NCBI RefSeq assembly: GCF_000425025.1
Contig: NZ_AUKZ01000010.1
Coordinates: forward strand, 1 to 60,884
Direction: 5' to 3'
DNA: 60,884 bases
Origin: Streptococcus castoreus DSM 17536
GTDB taxonomy: Bacteria > Bacillota > Bacilli > Lactobacillales > Streptococcaceae
Program-made: the position numbers and the translations under genes
Notes under the pieces: generated by a model
Databases searched by the model: none
What the model was told of the DNA's origin: nothing
The model's input: only the letters and a program-made list of their open reading frames with translations
Part shown: positions 16,731-26,108 of the stretch, piece by piece
Numbering within the stretch: the stretch's first letter is position 1
How the letters are laid out: each line of letters opens with the position of its first letter

Positions 16731-18689
16731 TTATCTTTCAATAATACGATAATAGGTTCTGCTTGTCATCTTGTAAATGATAAAGTACAGACAGATAATG
16801 ACTCCAATAGTTGTAGCACTGACAAGGTAAATTAAATTAGAATCAACAACACCAAACAGTAATAAAATTTGTTTAATCATTATAAGTGCGACACAGAAAT
16901 GTAAAACTGCCATAACAATCGGCATAAAAAACACCAAGAGAATTTGTGAATTAATGGTTTCTTTAACTTGTTGTTTACTCATACCAACTTCTTGAAGAAT
17001 TTGATATGATTTTTTATCTTCATGACCTTCAGAATACTGTTTATAATAAATGATAAGAGCTGCACCAAGAATAAAGCTTAATCCTAATAAAAATCCTGTA
17101 AAGAGAAAACCACCCGTTATGGCATAACCACTTTCTAGATAATCTTTCTTGGTTTCAATGTGTCCAACAACTTGTCCATTATCACTGATCATTCCTTGCC
17201 CATCCAAAATATTAGCAAGATCAGTCTTATTGAGATTCCCATAAGCTATTATGCCAGGTGCTGTTCCTAAATTAGTGCTATTATGAATACCACTATAAAT
17301 AGCTTTCAAGGTTTCAAGATTATTAACGACTAAAATTCCTGGATTATAAGTATTCGCTACTTGTGGGAAAATGACATGTTTGAAATTTTTAATATTCTTG
17401 AATACTTTTCCCATAATGGTTATTTTTTTTAAATTGCTATCTCCTTTTTGTTTGAAGAAGGCTGTTTCATTAGCTTTTAAATACGGTAGCTGATTTCCTA
17501 AAGCGCGAAAATCGTCTTGGGTTATCAAATAGATAAATCCAAGCTTTGTTGGTGTGATCTGCTGTAAATTCTCTTTGCTAACCGTGATGGTTTCTCCTTT
17601 TGATATTTCAAAGGAAACAAAACTTGTTGTATAGAGGATGAAATCAGAAGCAGATTTGTTTGTTTTATCCACAACTAATTTTTTAAACAATGCTTTTTGA
17701 TCCTCAATAGAGCCAACTTGATCAAAGCTAATAAGTGTATTTTTAGGATAGAGCTTATTAGCCATTGTTTCAGTACCGCTATAAAGGGCTGTTGTGGTTG
17801 CTATCGCAACGAAAGCCATAACAGCCAATAAGGTAATACTAGCTAGACCAACGGCGTTTTGCTTCATTCTAAAAATCATTTGTGAGGTACTGACAAAGTG
17901 TTCCGGTTGATAAAAATAAACCTTGTTGTGACGCCGACGTTTCAAATACCAAGTCATAAAGGAAATGTAAAAAAGATAAGTTCCAATGATAACAAAAATA
18001 ACAGCTATAAAAAATGTCATCAGTGTTTCTAGTGAGGTTTTGTTGGTTGATGATAATGACAGGTAATAACCGATTGATAAGCTTGTTAAAGATAAGAGGG
18101 CTAACAAAAGGTTGCCACGTGGTTCTTTTTCACCTTTTTCTTGGTCGCGAAAGAGCATTAACGGAGAAGTTTTTCTAATCTTTACCAGACCAACTAGGGC
18201 TAAAAGTCCAAAAATAAGTGCAAAAATAATGGCAGATAGTGTAAAAGCACTCAAGCGAAATTGTAGGCTAAGATTCGTTGAATGTAAAAGATTTGCAAAA
18301 ATGAGATAAAAGAAATGAGAGAAAATGGCAGATAGTACACTTCCCAAGCCCACTGTTACAAGATACATGAAGAAAAGTTCAATCGTAGATACCCAAACGA
18401 CTTGTTTTTTATTCATTCCTAGCATATTATAGAGACCGAACTCTCGACTTCTTTGGTTGAGTAAGAAACGGTAACTGTAAATTTCCATAATAACAGCAAA
18501 TAATACCAAAACAAAGGTTGCCATTCCCAATAACATTTTCCCATTTTTCATGTTTTCAGAAATGGGACTCATCAAAATAATTAAGACAATGCAGTTGAGC
18601 ATGTATAAGACTGTACTAGCTAATAAAAATGGCGCTGATACAGATAAAGATTTTTTGAGATTATTCCAAGCTAATTTGAGGTAAAACAT
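16731..18689 (-). CDS. nsrP: BceB-type ABC transporter permease (NsrP)
   Basis: This 652-residue permease has the ten-helix layout of peptide-detoxifying BceB transporters. Four helices come first, with an FtsX-type FGLYNMLGMNKKQV stretch. A large extracellular domain of about 200 residues (320-520) follows, and the C-terminal helices include GMSKQQVKETI. The extracellular domain recognises the lantibiotic-target complex and signals to the kinase. GGAGG ends eight bases before the ATG at 18689; a GTG nine bases upstream is less likely. The ATPase stop (18691) lies one base before this start, so the genes are coupled. Confidence 0.87.
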   Translation of the reverse strand: MFYLKLAWNNLKKSLSVSAPFLLASTVLYMLNCIVLIILMSPISENMKNGKMLLGMATFVLVLFAVIMEIYSYRFLLNQRSREFGLYNMLGMNKKQVVWVSTIELFFMYLVTVGLGSVLSAIFSHFFYLIFANLLHSTNLSLQFRLSAFTLSAIIFALIFGLLALVGLVKIRKTSPLMLFRDQEKGEKEPRGNLLLALLSLTSLSIGYYLSLSSTNKTSLETLMTFFIAVIFVIIGTYLFYISFMTWYLKRRRHNKVYFYQPEHFVSTSQMIFRMKQNAVGLASITLLAVMAFVAIATTTALYSGTETMANKLYPKNTLISFDQVGSIEDQKALFKKLVVDKTNKSASDFILYTTSFVSFEISKGETITVSKENLQQITPTKLGFIYLITQDDFRALGNQLPYLKANETAFFKQKGDSNLKKITIMGKVFKNIKNFKHVIFPQVANTYNPGILVVNNLETLKAIYSGIHNSTNLGTAPGIIAYGNLNKTDLANILDGQGMISDNGQVVGHIETKKDYLESGYAITGGFLFTGFLLGLSFILGAALIIYYKQYSEGHEDKKSYQILQEVGMSKQQVKETINSQILLVFFMPIVMAVLHFCVALIMIKQILLLFGVVDSNLIYLVSATTIGVIICLYFIIYKMTSRTYYRIIER

Positions 18690-18690
18690 C

Positions 18691-19443
18691 TTATTCACCT
18701 CCTAAAAGACCAGTCATAGTAATTGAAATATCTTTGCTGAAGTCCAAATTTGTTTTGTTTCCACGGTAAATCTGGTGAAAAATGCGACCATCCTTAATAA
18801 ACAATACACGATTGGCATGGCTAGCTGCATTGGCAGAATGGGTCACCATAAGAATGGTTTGACCATCCATGTTAATATCCTCAAAGAGATTGAGTAGTTC
18901 TTCGGAATTACGGTAGTCAAGTGCTGCTGTAGGTTCATCGGCAAGGAGTAATTGTGGGTAAGTGATGAGACTTCTTGCAATGGCAACCCGTTGTTTTTGC
19001 CCGCCAGAAATCTCAAATGGACGCTTGTCTAGCAGAGTATTAATACGTAATTTTGGTGCCATTTTGTTAAGACGATTCTCCATTTCTTTAAGTGGTTTCC
19101 GATTTAAAACCAAGGGGAGAAATATATTGTCACGGACAGATAAGGTATCTAATAAATTAAAATCTTGAAAAACGAACCCTAGATTTTTTAAACGAAAGTC
19201 TGCTACTTGATTCTCTTTAATTTTGGTAATATCCGTTTCATTTAAAAAAACAGAACCTTTGGTTGGTTTTTCTAAGGTAGCTAGAATATTTAAGAGGGTT
19301 GTTTTACCTGATCCGGATTCCCCCATGATGGCAATAAATTCGCCTTTATCTACTTTAAAGTCGACATCTTGCAAGGCTCTTGTTTCTTCCTTAGAAAAGC
19401 GGGTGCGAAATACTTTCTCTAAATGATTAATTTCTAATAACAT
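18691..19443 (-). CDS. nsrF: BceA-type ABC transporter ATPase (NsrF)
   Basis: This 250-residue ATPase of the MacB/BceA class has GESGSGKTTLLN (Walker A), ISGGQKQRVAIARSL (signature), LLADEPTAALD (Walker B) and MVTHSANAASHANRV (switch His). It powers the BceB-like permease next to it, which removes or shields lantibiotic from lipid II. The start at 19443 is chosen for AAAGGAG nine bases upstream. It follows the nsr protease gene by 36 bp, so the operon is continuous. Confidence 0.88.
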   Translation of the reverse strand: MLLEINHLEKVFRTRFSKEETRALQDVDFKVDKGEFIAIMGESGSGKTTLLNILATLEKPTKGSVFLNETDITKIKENQVADFRLKNLGFVFQDFNLLDTLSVRDNIFLPLVLNRKPLKEMENRLNKMAPKLRINTLLDKRPFEISGGQKQRVAIARSLITYPQLLLADEPTAALDYRNSEELLNLFEDINMDGQTILMVTHSANAASHANRVLFIKDGRIFHQIYRGNKTNLDFSKDISITMTGLLGGE

Positions 19444-19479
19444 GATAAACTCCTTTGACAACCTTGTGTCTATTATATC

Positions 19480-20442
19480 TTATTTCTTAACTTCTGATAA
19501 CCATTGCTTGGCTTCAGCGAGTGGGTCTTGGCTATTTCTGTCAGGGAGGATAGAATTATTTTCATAAACTTGTCCTTGACGATTGATAATGCGACTGCTA
19601 GTAATAGCTAAAAGGGCACCATCATATAAGGGAATGACATTATTTCCTGTCGTATAACCTGCTGTTGGTTCTCCAAAGAAAAGGGTATTTTCTAATCCTT
19701 GAAAAGCAAAGGCGGTCATTTCTCCTGAGGAAGCTGTTTGGTGATCTATTAGAACGGCAACAGGGATGTCTTGTTTGACGACTGACTTATCTAATTCAAT
19801 GCTCTCTTGGTTGACTAATTCTTGACCTCGTAGCTCCACGACCTGTTTGTTCCGATACTTATCTTCAAAACTGAATAAATCCCCATCTGGTAGAAGTCCC
19901 GATAATCCGATAAGCATAGGGGTCATATTACCACCAGTATTACCACGCAAGTCAACGATTGCTCCCTTATATTTCTTTGTAAGAGGAGTGTTTAACTTAT
20001 TGGCGTAAGCTGCCAATGCTTTTTGATTTAATCCTTCGATAGCAGGCACCTTTAGGTAAATAATATCATCCTCAACCTGTACTACGGGCTCCTGCTGATC
20101 GACTAAGCTTTTTGGGAAACTGTTTTTGCTGACTAAAGAGGAATGTTTTCCTCCTGCTACGCTTACTGCTTTTTGGAGAATTTGCTGAGCTTCTTTGTAA
20201 GATTTTGCTTTTTTAAGAGACTTGTGAGTTTCTTGCTGTGTTTTGTCCCACTGTTCACCTTGAGCATATAAGCCGAGCATATCTAACCGTTTTAAGGCAA
20301 TGTCCCCATATTTTTGAGCACTGGGTGGAAATAGATACAGATTAAAGTTAGGTCCATAACGTTGAATACCATAAATGCCTATGCCGGTGATTATCACCAG
20401 AGGAATTCCTAATAAGGCTAATACTTTGGTATATCGTTTCAT
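19480..20442 (-). CDS. nsr: Nisin-resistance-type S41 serine protease (NSR)
   Basis: This 320-residue protein, the same length as S. agalactiae NSR as I recall it, has an N-terminal membrane anchor (residues 7-25), a KYGDIALKRLDMLGL helical cap, the catalytic His at about residue 100 in VAGGKHSS, and the catalytic Ser in TASSGE (236-241). NSR cleaves the C-terminal residues of nisin at the cell surface. VDLRGNTGGNMTPM is the S41 core. It is the first gene of the protease-ABC-TCS operon. GAAAGGAGG precedes the ATG. Identity to known NSR is moderate by eye, so its preferred lantibiotic may not be nisin. Confidence 0.85.
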   Translation of the reverse strand: MKRYTKVLALLGIPLVIITGIGIYGIQRYGPNFNLYLFPPSAQKYGDIALKRLDMLGLYAQGEQWDKTQQETHKSLKKAKSYKEAQQILQKAVSVAGGKHSSLVSKNSFPKSLVDQQEPVVQVEDDIIYLKVPAIEGLNQKALAAYANKLNTPLTKKYKGAIVDLRGNTGGNMTPMLIGLSGLLPDGDLFSFEDKYRNKQVVELRGQELVNQESIELDKSVVKQDIPVAVLIDHQTASSGEMTAFAFQGLENTLFFGEPTAGYTTGNNVIPLYDGALLAITSSRIINRQGQVYENNSILPDRNSQDPLAEAKQWLSEVKK

Positions 20443-20510
20443 GAGACAGCCTCCTTTCTTAACTTGTTTTTTGATAAGTCTAGTTTAGCATTGCCAGACT
20501 AAGAGTAACC

Positions 20511-20546
20511 TTACAGTGCTAAACAAGCAACTTACAGTTCTGTAAG
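20511..20546. promoter_or_regulatory. BceR-type operator in the nsr divergent promoter region
   Basis: A perfect 16-bp palindrome, CTTACAGTTCTGTAAG, lies at 20531-20546. It matches the TTACA-N4-TGTAA consensus of BceR-like regulators. A half copy TTACAG lies 21 bases away at 20511-20516 in direct repeat. An extended -10 for the leftward promoter (TGCTAAACT) lies at about 20482-20490, so the palindrome is upstream as an activator site. A rightward TATAAT (20578-20583) lies on the other side, so the PASTA gene may be affected too. Confidence 0.7.
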
Positions 20547-20614
20547 GTTTATCGCATGCTATTTTCAGATAGTTTGATATAATAGGGAAAAGAAGTAACT
20601 TTAGGAGATAAGCG

Positions 20615-21097
20615 ATGCCAAAGAAAATTAGGAAAGCCTTAGGTGCTGTTGGAAAAATCATGTCGATTATTCCTGATGCCACTGAGATTATTGGAAAAAC
20701 CATTGATAATAGTCGGCCTATTATTGAAAAACATATGGAACAAAAGCATGAACGCAAAATGCAGCTACGTGTCATAGATGATGTTATTGGTCTACCTGTT
20801 GATGAAGCACAGACCCACTTAGAACGGCGTGGTTTTGTAGTGGCAACTTTACCTGTTAAGCCTCATAAAAAATGGCTTCGCCATAACCTTAATGAGGTGG
20901 TTGCTATCTCACCAAATTCTGGGAAACATCAAATTGGGAGCTTAGTCAAACTTTACTATATTACTGTGGCTGTTTTAGAAAAGAGCCAAGAGTTATTAGA
21001 TCGAGAAACATTAAGAACTATTAAGCGTCATCAGAAAATTGTTGATACGTTTGAAATTGTGAAGCAACTGCGTTTTCCTTTAAAAAAATATCATTAA
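20615..21097 (+). CDS. PASTA-domain protein, cytoplasmic, of unknown function
   Basis: This 160-residue protein has no signal peptide or membrane helix. Residues 1-55 are charged and helical. A single PASTA-like unit lies at about 54-116 (DVIGLPVDEAQTHLERRGFVV...VVAISPNSGKHQIGSLVKLYYI). PASTA domains usually sit on extracellular PBPs and Ser/Thr kinases, where they bind muropeptides, so an orphan cytoplasmic copy is unusual. RBS TTAGGAG lies ahead of the ATG. It diverges from the nsr protease gene across a 172-bp shared region and ends at a strong terminator. Confidence 0.75.
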   Translation: MPKKIRKALGAVGKIMSIIPDATEIIGKTIDNSRPIIEKHMEQKHERKMQLRVIDDVIGLPVDEAQTHLERRGFVVATLPVKPHKKWLRHNLNEVVAISPNSGKHQIGSLVKLYYITVAVLEKSQELLDRETLRTIKRHQKIVDTFEIVKQLRFPLKKYH

Positions 21098-21113
21098 TCA
21101 TAACCTAAATACC

Positions 21114-21153
21114 AAAACAAGCTGAAACCTCATTAAAGGTTTCAGCTTGTTTT
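21114..21153 (+). terminator. Strong rho-independent terminator
   Basis: A 17-bp perfect stem begins AAAACAAGCTGAAACCT and its other arm is the exact complement ending in TTTT. It lies after the PASTA gene and before the leftward oadA stop, so it can serve both strands. Confidence 0.9.
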
Positions 21154-21230
21154 GATAAGTTTGAAAACTCTAACAACTCAAATAAGGAGATTATTAAAAG
21201 AGTTTGTTAAAATCTGTTGTGAGTGATCGA

Positions 21231-22625
21231 TTAGTCCTTAATGGCTAATTGAACCATTACTTCTTGTATAGGAATATCGTAAAAACGATCTTCTCGGCGT
21301 CCTAAGAAATCCCTCGCTTGTTGTGGAAAACTAGCGTAGCTAAGCACATCTTCTTCTGAGCGAGCATATCGGGCAATATCTTTACGAAGTTGTACAAGTT
21401 GTGGCTCAATTAAATCGGCTGGTCGACAAGTGATCACATCTTCGCCACCAATAATTTTTTCTTTAATCCCTTCTGCTAATGGGGCAGGTGATTTCCCGTA
21501 GAGACCACGAACATAGTCCTTGATTTCATTTGGCACCACCTTGTAGCGCTCACCAGAAATAATATTCATTAAAGCTTGTGTTCCAACCATTTGCGATAAT
21601 GGTGTTACTAATGGTGGGTAACCAAGATCAGCACGCACCTTAGGAACTTCTGCTAATACTTCTTCGTATTTATCGGCTAATCCTTGCTCTGTTAATTGAC
21701 TTAGGAGATTAGACAGCATACCTCCTGGTACTTGATAAATGAGGGTTTTTGGTTCAGTATCTTTGACTTTAGGGTTTAAAATCCCTGCTTCTCGGTAATG
21801 GTCGCGAATCGTATTGAAATACTCTGCTACTTTAGCAACTTCTTGCATGTCTAAGCCTGTATCGAAGCCTAAATCGGTTAAGGCAATCGCCATTGATTCT
21901 GTGGCGGGTTGACTGGTTCCGCCTGAAAAGGAAGAAATAGCGGTGTCAATAATGTCAGCACCTGCTTCTGCCACTTTCAGGTAAGTCATTTCTGAAATCC
22001 CACTGGTTGCATGGGTATGAACCTCAAGGGGAATACTTATATTTTTTTTGATACGTTTTACCAATTGGTAACCCGTTTCAGGGGTTAGAACTCCAGCCAT
22101 GTCTTTGATACAGATTGAATCAGCACCAATAGCTTGGTAGGATTTCGCCAATTTTACAAAATAATCAACAGTATGCACTGGGCTGGTTGTGTAAGAAATA
22201 GCAACCTGTGCATGTCCACCAAATTCCTTTGTTGCTGAAACTGCCGTTTGAAGATTGCGTGGATCGTTTAGAGCATCAAAAATGCGTACAATATCAATTC
22301 CGTTTTCAATTGATTTTTGAATGAATGACCTGACCACATCATCTGCATAATTACGATACCCCAAGAGATTTTGCCCACGCAAGAGCATTTGTAGCTTGGT
22401 TTTTTTAACCGCTTTACGAATAGTTCGCAAGCGCTCCCATGGATCTTCGTTTAAAAAGCGTAAACAAGAATCAAAGGTTGCTCCACCCCACATTTCAAGG
22501 GCATAATAACCAGCATTATCTAATGTTTCTAAAATGGGGATCATTTCCTTGGTGGTCATACGTGTGGCAATTTGACTTTGCTGACCATCACGTAAAACCG
22601 TTTCTGTTATACGGATTTTTGTCAT
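21231..22625 (-). CDS. oadA: Oxaloacetate decarboxylase alpha subunit (carboxyltransferase)
   Basis: This 464-residue protein is the carboxyltransferase half of OadA, which moves CO2 from oxaloacetate to biotin. [10 protein letters not shown] binds the metal, [11 protein letters not shown] has the carboxylated Lys and [10 protein letters not shown] has the metal His pair. The AMKM biotin domain found fused in some OadAs is absent; it is a separate gene (oadD at 27267). This split architecture is known from lactic acid bacteria. It is the last gene of the citrate operon. GAGGAG precedes the ATG at 22625, and the gene overlaps citX by 38 bp. Confidence 0.92.
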   Translation of the reverse strand: MTKIRITETVLRDGQQSQIATRMTTKEMIPILETLDNAGYYALEMWGGATFDSCLRFLNEDPWERLRTIRKAVKKTKLQMLLRGQNLLGYRNYADDVVRSFIQKSIENGIDIVRIFDALNDPRNLQTAVSATKEFGGHAQVAISYTTSPVHTVDYFVKLAKSYQAIGADSICIKDMAGVLTPETGYQLVKRIKKNISIPLEVHTHATSGISEMTYLKVAEAGADIIDTAISSFSGGTSQPATESMAIALTDLGFDTGLDMQEVAKVAEYFNTIRDHYREAGILNPKVKDTEPKTLIYQVPGGMLSNLLSQLTEQGLADKYEEVLAEVPKVRADLGYPPLVTPLSQMVGTQALMNIISGERYKVVPNEIKDYVRGLYGKSPAPLAEGIKEKIIGGEDVITCRPADLIEPQLVQLRKDIARYARSEEDVLSYASFPQQARDFLGRREDRFYDIPIQEVMVQLAIKD

Positions 22626-23217
22626 AATTATTCTCCTCATAAGCCGGTCCTATCTTATGACTGGCACTGGTTTTCGTCGTTGAAAATGAATAAAGTAGAT
22701 TTGCGATGGCAGTTTGCATATCGTCAACACTATGTTGTCGCAAACGACCACAAACTTTTGCCTCCTTAGAACAGATAAAGCATTTCCTAGGGGCTTCTCC
22801 TAAAGCTGTTCGACTAATTGGGTGAGGCAAACCATTTTTTAAGGTAAGGACATCTAAATCCATTAGACGCCCAATAATTGTATCTGTTTCCAATGCCATC
22901 ATTTTTAATTTTAGATCTTGGCTAGATAAACTTGTCACAAGGTAATACTCATAGCCTGTTTTGGGAAGCAGCCGTAATTGGTATAAAATCGTGTGATTAG
23001 CTAATGTTTGACGAATAGCTTTGATGACCCAATCAAAGGTTTCGAGTAGCTTTGGAGAGGTTTTAACAGGACCTGGAATGTTCATGGTGACTGATAATAG
23101 ACTACTATCAGAATATTCTTTTAATAAGTGTAACTGGCGTAGTCCCCTCTCTTCACGAGCTCTTAACATAGCATCAAGATCAACAGTTTCCCCTGAAAAA
23201 AAGACTTCTTTAGACAT
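22588..23217 (-). CDS. citX: Holo-ACP synthase of citrate lyase (CitX)
   Basis: CitX transfers the triphosphoribosyl-dephospho-CoA prosthetic group to a Ser of CitD. This 209-residue protein has the family pattern [12 protein letters not shown] near the N-terminus, a central [23 protein letters not shown] and the Cys-rich [19 protein letters not shown]. The ATG at 23217 overlaps the citF stop by 8 bp, which suggests coupling; an earlier ATG at 23232 lies inside citF. The C-terminal tail after about residue 185 overlaps oadA. Confidence 0.9.
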   Translation of the reverse strand: MSKEVFFSGETVDLDAMLRAREERGLRQLHLLKEYSDSSLLSVTMNIPGPVKTSPKLLETFDWVIKAIRQTLANHTILYQLRLLPKTGYEYYLVTSLSSQDLKLKMMALETDTIIGRLMDLDVLTLKNGLPHPISRTALGEAPRKCFICSKEAKVCGRLRQHSVDDMQTAIANLLYSFSTTKTSASHKIGPAYEENNYDKNPYNRNGFT

Positions 23218-24742
23218 TGTAAACCACGTCAATCAAGCTACCATCACGATATTCAATAAGGGCAACAACCTTGTCACCATATTGAATGCGTTCAGGTGTT
23301 CCAACAATAGCGTAGGCTTTTTCTTTTAATTCTTCAATGCTAAATTGAGGCACATTGAGATCCTTGAAGTGTTCTACTAAATCTTGGCGATTCGGATTAA
23401 TAGCAATGCCTACTTCGGTCACAACGACATCAACACTTGTTCCCGGTGTAATAACGGTATTGACTTTGTCAACAAATGTTGGAATGCGTCCTCGGATGAG
23501 TGGTGAAATTACGAGACTCATCTTAGCAGCAAAGGCAGTATCACAGTGACCACCAGAAGCCCCACGAATGACACCATCCGAACCTGTCATGACATTAACG
23601 TTGAAGTTAGTATCCACCTCAAGGGCTGATAAAATACAAGTATCCAACTGGTTAATGACAGACCCCTTGCTAAGTGGTGATGCATACATATTCGCATCAA
23701 TTTCATAATGGTTGGTATGTTTATCAAGCGAAATGGCAGATGGATGGTCAAAATCTTGGACATCGAGAATTTTTTCCACTAGTCCTTCTTCTAATAATTC
23801 TACCATCGCATTCGTAATACCACCAAGAGCAAAGCTAGCTTTAATGTTTTCGTTAATCATCGCTTTACGCATGAAACGGGTCACAGCAAGTGAGGCACCT
23901 CCTGTACCAGTTTGGAAGGAGAAGCCTTCTTTGAAGTAAGGAGAGTTGATAATGACTTTAGCAGCATATTCGGCAATCAATAGCTCTTTAGGATTCTTCG
24001 TATAGCGTGTTGCTCCTTTGGCAATTCCTTGAGGATCCCCAATAGCATCTACGGTGACCACATAGTCAACATCTGTTTGAGGAATACTGATTGGAGTATT
24101 TGGATAAGGAACTAAATTGTCGGTCAAAACAACCACTTGGTCAGCGTATTTGGCATCAATCATGGCATACCCTAAAGAACCGCAAGTTGCTTTTCCTTTT
24201 GTCCCGTTGACATTCCCGTATTCATCTGAACTTGGTGCCCCTAAAAAGGCAACATCAATATGGATGTCACCACTGGCAATCGCACGAGCACGACCACCAT
24301 GGGAACGAATGACTACAGGATTTTCCATTAAGCCTGCTGAAATGGCAGCTCCGACCTTATCACGAAGACCTGATGACGTGATGTTGGTGACCACACCATT
24401 TTTGATGTGATCAATCAAAGGCTCGTGAACATTGGCAATGGAACTCGGAGCAATGGATAGGTTTTTAATCCCCATTTTTGCAATCTCATCCAAAACCATG
24501 TTCATAATGAAATCCCCTTCACGGAAATGATGGTGAAATGAAATAGTCATGCCGTCTTTTAAGCCCGTTTTTTCAATAGCTTCACGAATAGATCCTAATA
24601 ATTTAGAATCTCCAGGTTTAACTGGTTTAATATGGCGACTTGATTCATCGTGGTCATTAATATGTGCTAATTCTCCTTCAAAAACACCGTACTGATCAGC
24701 GTATGGTTGAGGAATATCTCGACCGAGTTTGTTTGTTACCAT
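23210..24742 (-). CDS. citF: Citrate lyase alpha subunit (citrate CoA-transferase)
   Basis: This 510-residue alpha subunit exchanges acetyl on the ACP thioester for citryl. CoA-transferase features are [36 protein letters not shown] and [32 protein letters not shown] is the typical start, and the length fits the family. It lies two bases from the citE stop and overlaps citX. Its partners are the citE lyase and the citD carrier in the soluble alpha6-beta6-gamma6 complex. Confidence 0.94.
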   Translation of the reverse strand: MVTNKLGRDIPQPYADQYGVFEGELAHINDHDESSRHIKPVKPGDSKLLGSIREAIEKTGLKDGMTISFHHHFREGDFIMNMVLDEIAKMGIKNLSIAPSSIANVHEPLIDHIKNGVVTNITSSGLRDKVGAAISAGLMENPVVIRSHGGRARAIASGDIHIDVAFLGAPSSDEYGNVNGTKGKATCGSLGYAMIDAKYADQVVVLTDNLVPYPNTPISIPQTDVDYVVTVDAIGDPQGIAKGATRYTKNPKELLIAEYAAKVIINSPYFKEGFSFQTGTGGASLAVTRFMRKAMINENIKASFALGGITNAMVELLEEGLVEKILDVQDFDHPSAISLDKHTNHYEIDANMYASPLSKGSVINQLDTCILSALEVDTNFNVNVMTGSDGVIRGASGGHCDTAFAAKMSLVISPLIRGRIPTFVDKVNTVITPGTSVDVVVTEVGIAINPNRQDLVEHFKDLNVPQFSIEELKEKAYAIVGTPERIQYGDKVVALIEYRDGSLIDVVYNV

Positions 24743-24744
24743 CT

Positions 24745-25632
24745 TTAAATGTCCTCCTCAGATAAAACACCAGCTGCTGTTGCTAGGGCAATAACACGTT
24801 TTGCGCGTTCAACAATTGGTTTGTCAATCATTTTTCCATTTAAGGAAATAACACCAGATCCCTTGCTTTCCGCCTCATGAATGGCCCAAATGACTTGCTT
24901 AGCATGGTCAATTTCTTTTTCTGTCGGGGTATAAATCTCATTAACAAGCGGAATTTGGCGCGGATTGATGACCGATTTGCCATCAAAACCTAGTTGTTTA
25001 ATCAAACGAACTTCATTTTGGAATCCTTCTGTATTATTAACATCAGAATACACCGTATCAATAGCAGCAATTCCAGCAGCACGAGCAGCGTGTAAAATCA
25101 TGCTACGAGCAAAGAATAATTCTTGTCCATCTGAGTAACGATGTGTTTTCATATTCGTGACATAGTCTTCTGCCCCAAGAGCAATACCAATCAAGCGCTT
25201 AGAAGCTTTTGCAATCTCTCGGGCATTTAAAACACCTTCTGCTGATTCAATAGCTGCCATCATACGAGTGCGCCCAATTTCAATCCCATTTTCACGTTCC
25301 ACACGTTCAATAACAGCTTCGACATCAATAATATCTTGAGCAGTTTCTGTTTTTGGCAGACGAACCACATTGACACCTGCTAAGACCACCGCCTCAATAT
25401 CCAAAGCGCCACAAGAATCAAGACCATTGACACGAACAACCGTTTCAACACTTGAATAATCAAAGGTTTTGAGTGCAAAATGAACAAGAGCGCGAGACGT
25501 GTCCTTTTCTTTAAGGGAGACCGAATCTTCCAAGTCAAACATAATAGAATCGGCACCAAATAAAGGTGCATCACGAAGCATAGCGGCATTCGCACCAGGC
25601 ACAAACATCATTGTCCTTCTTAAGCGTTCCAT
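24745..25632 (-). CDS. citE: Citrate lyase beta subunit (citryl-ACP lyase)
   Basis: This 295-residue HpcH/HpaI-fold lyase cleaves citryl-ACP to oxaloacetate and acetyl-[18 protein letters not shown] is the canonical start. [30 protein letters not shown], the metal-binding [12 protein letters not shown] and GAEDYV are characteristic. It overlaps the citD stop by 13 bp. All active-site motifs appear intact. Confidence 0.94.
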   Translation of the reverse strand: MERLRRTMMFVPGANAAMLRDAPLFGADSIMFDLEDSVSLKEKDTSRALVHFALKTFDYSSVETVVRVNGLDSCGALDIEAVVLAGVNVVRLPKTETAQDIIDVEAVIERVERENGIEIGRTRMMAAIESAEGVLNAREIAKASKRLIGIALGAEDYVTNMKTHRYSDGQELFFARSMILHAARAAGIAAIDTVYSDVNNTEGFQNEVRLIKQLGFDGKSVINPRQIPLVNEIYTPTEKEIDHAKQVIWAIHEAESKGSGVISLNGKMIDKPIVERAKRVIALATAAGVLSEEDI

Positions 25633-25928
25633 GAGTCAATCTCCTTCCAATTATACCGGTCAATACCAGCCGCACGATGAACCGCAGCGATAGTTCTCGC
25701 TTGGATGGTACAATCAAGTGCTCCCTTATCAATAGCTTCAACCTTGGCAGCCTTAACCTCTAAATGCATTAAGGTCTGTTTAATGAGTTTTCGGATATGA
25801 TTGCCAAATTGTTTTTCGACACTACTGTCAAGTATAATTGTAATTGTTTGCTCATCATTAGGGGATACTGTAATCATAAGGTCACTTGATTCAAGCGAAC
25901 CGGCGACTGCTATTTGTTTAATATCCAT
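25620..25928 (-). CDS. citD: Citrate lyase acyl carrier protein (gamma subunit)
   Basis: This 102-residue carrier bears the phosphoribosyl-dephospho-CoA arm. The conserved attachment site is Ser14 ([16 protein letters not shown]). The start at 25928 is chosen for GGAGG eight bases upstream; an earlier in-frame codon at 25943 would lie before that RBS. It is preceded by the 44-residue oadG-like gene. CitX attaches and CitG synthesises the prosthetic group, and CitC acetylates it. Confidence 0.92.
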   Translation of the reverse strand: MDIKQIAVAGSLESSDLMITVSPNDEQTITIILDSSVEKQFGNHIRKLIKQTLMHLEVKAAKVEAIDKGALDCTIQARTIAAVHRAAGIDRYNWKEIDSWNA

Positions 25929-25956
25929 ATCATTGACCTCCATCTTTTACCTTAAC

Positions 25957-26091
25957 TTATTTTCCTACTGGGAACAATTTGATTAGAATTTCTGCCACAA
26001 GGTAGAGAATGCCTAATACTATAAATACACCAGCCATGCCGAGTGCCATTAGCTCAAAGGAACTAATCAGATGGTCTATATTAATGGTCAT
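25957..26091 (-). CDS. Tiny OadG-like gamma subunit of oxaloacetate decarboxylase
   Basis: This 44-codon gene fits between oadB and citD with a good RBS (AAAGGAAAG). The product has a short polar N-terminus (MTINIDHLISSFE), one hydrophobic helix (about residues 15-37, LMALGMAGVFIVLGILYLV) and a basic Pro-ending tail. This matches the membrane-anchor part of OadG, whose helix joins OadA to OadB. The soluble C-terminal zinc-binding tail of longer OadGs is missing. Assignment is from position and topology, as it is too short for motif proof. Confidence 0.7.
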   Translation of the reverse strand: MTINIDHLISSFELMALGMAGVFIVLGILYLVAEILIKLFPVGK

Positions 26092-26108
26092 AACAATTCT
26101 TTCCTTTC

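Noticed and set aside
15078..19443. Bacitracin resistance (BceRS-AB) as the main call
   Set aside because: The adjacent NSR-type protease and gene order fit nsr better; bacitracin cannot be excluded as an extra substrate.
24117..24410. Rightward 97-codon ORF inside citF
   Set aside because: Shadow frame opposite a strongly conserved gene.
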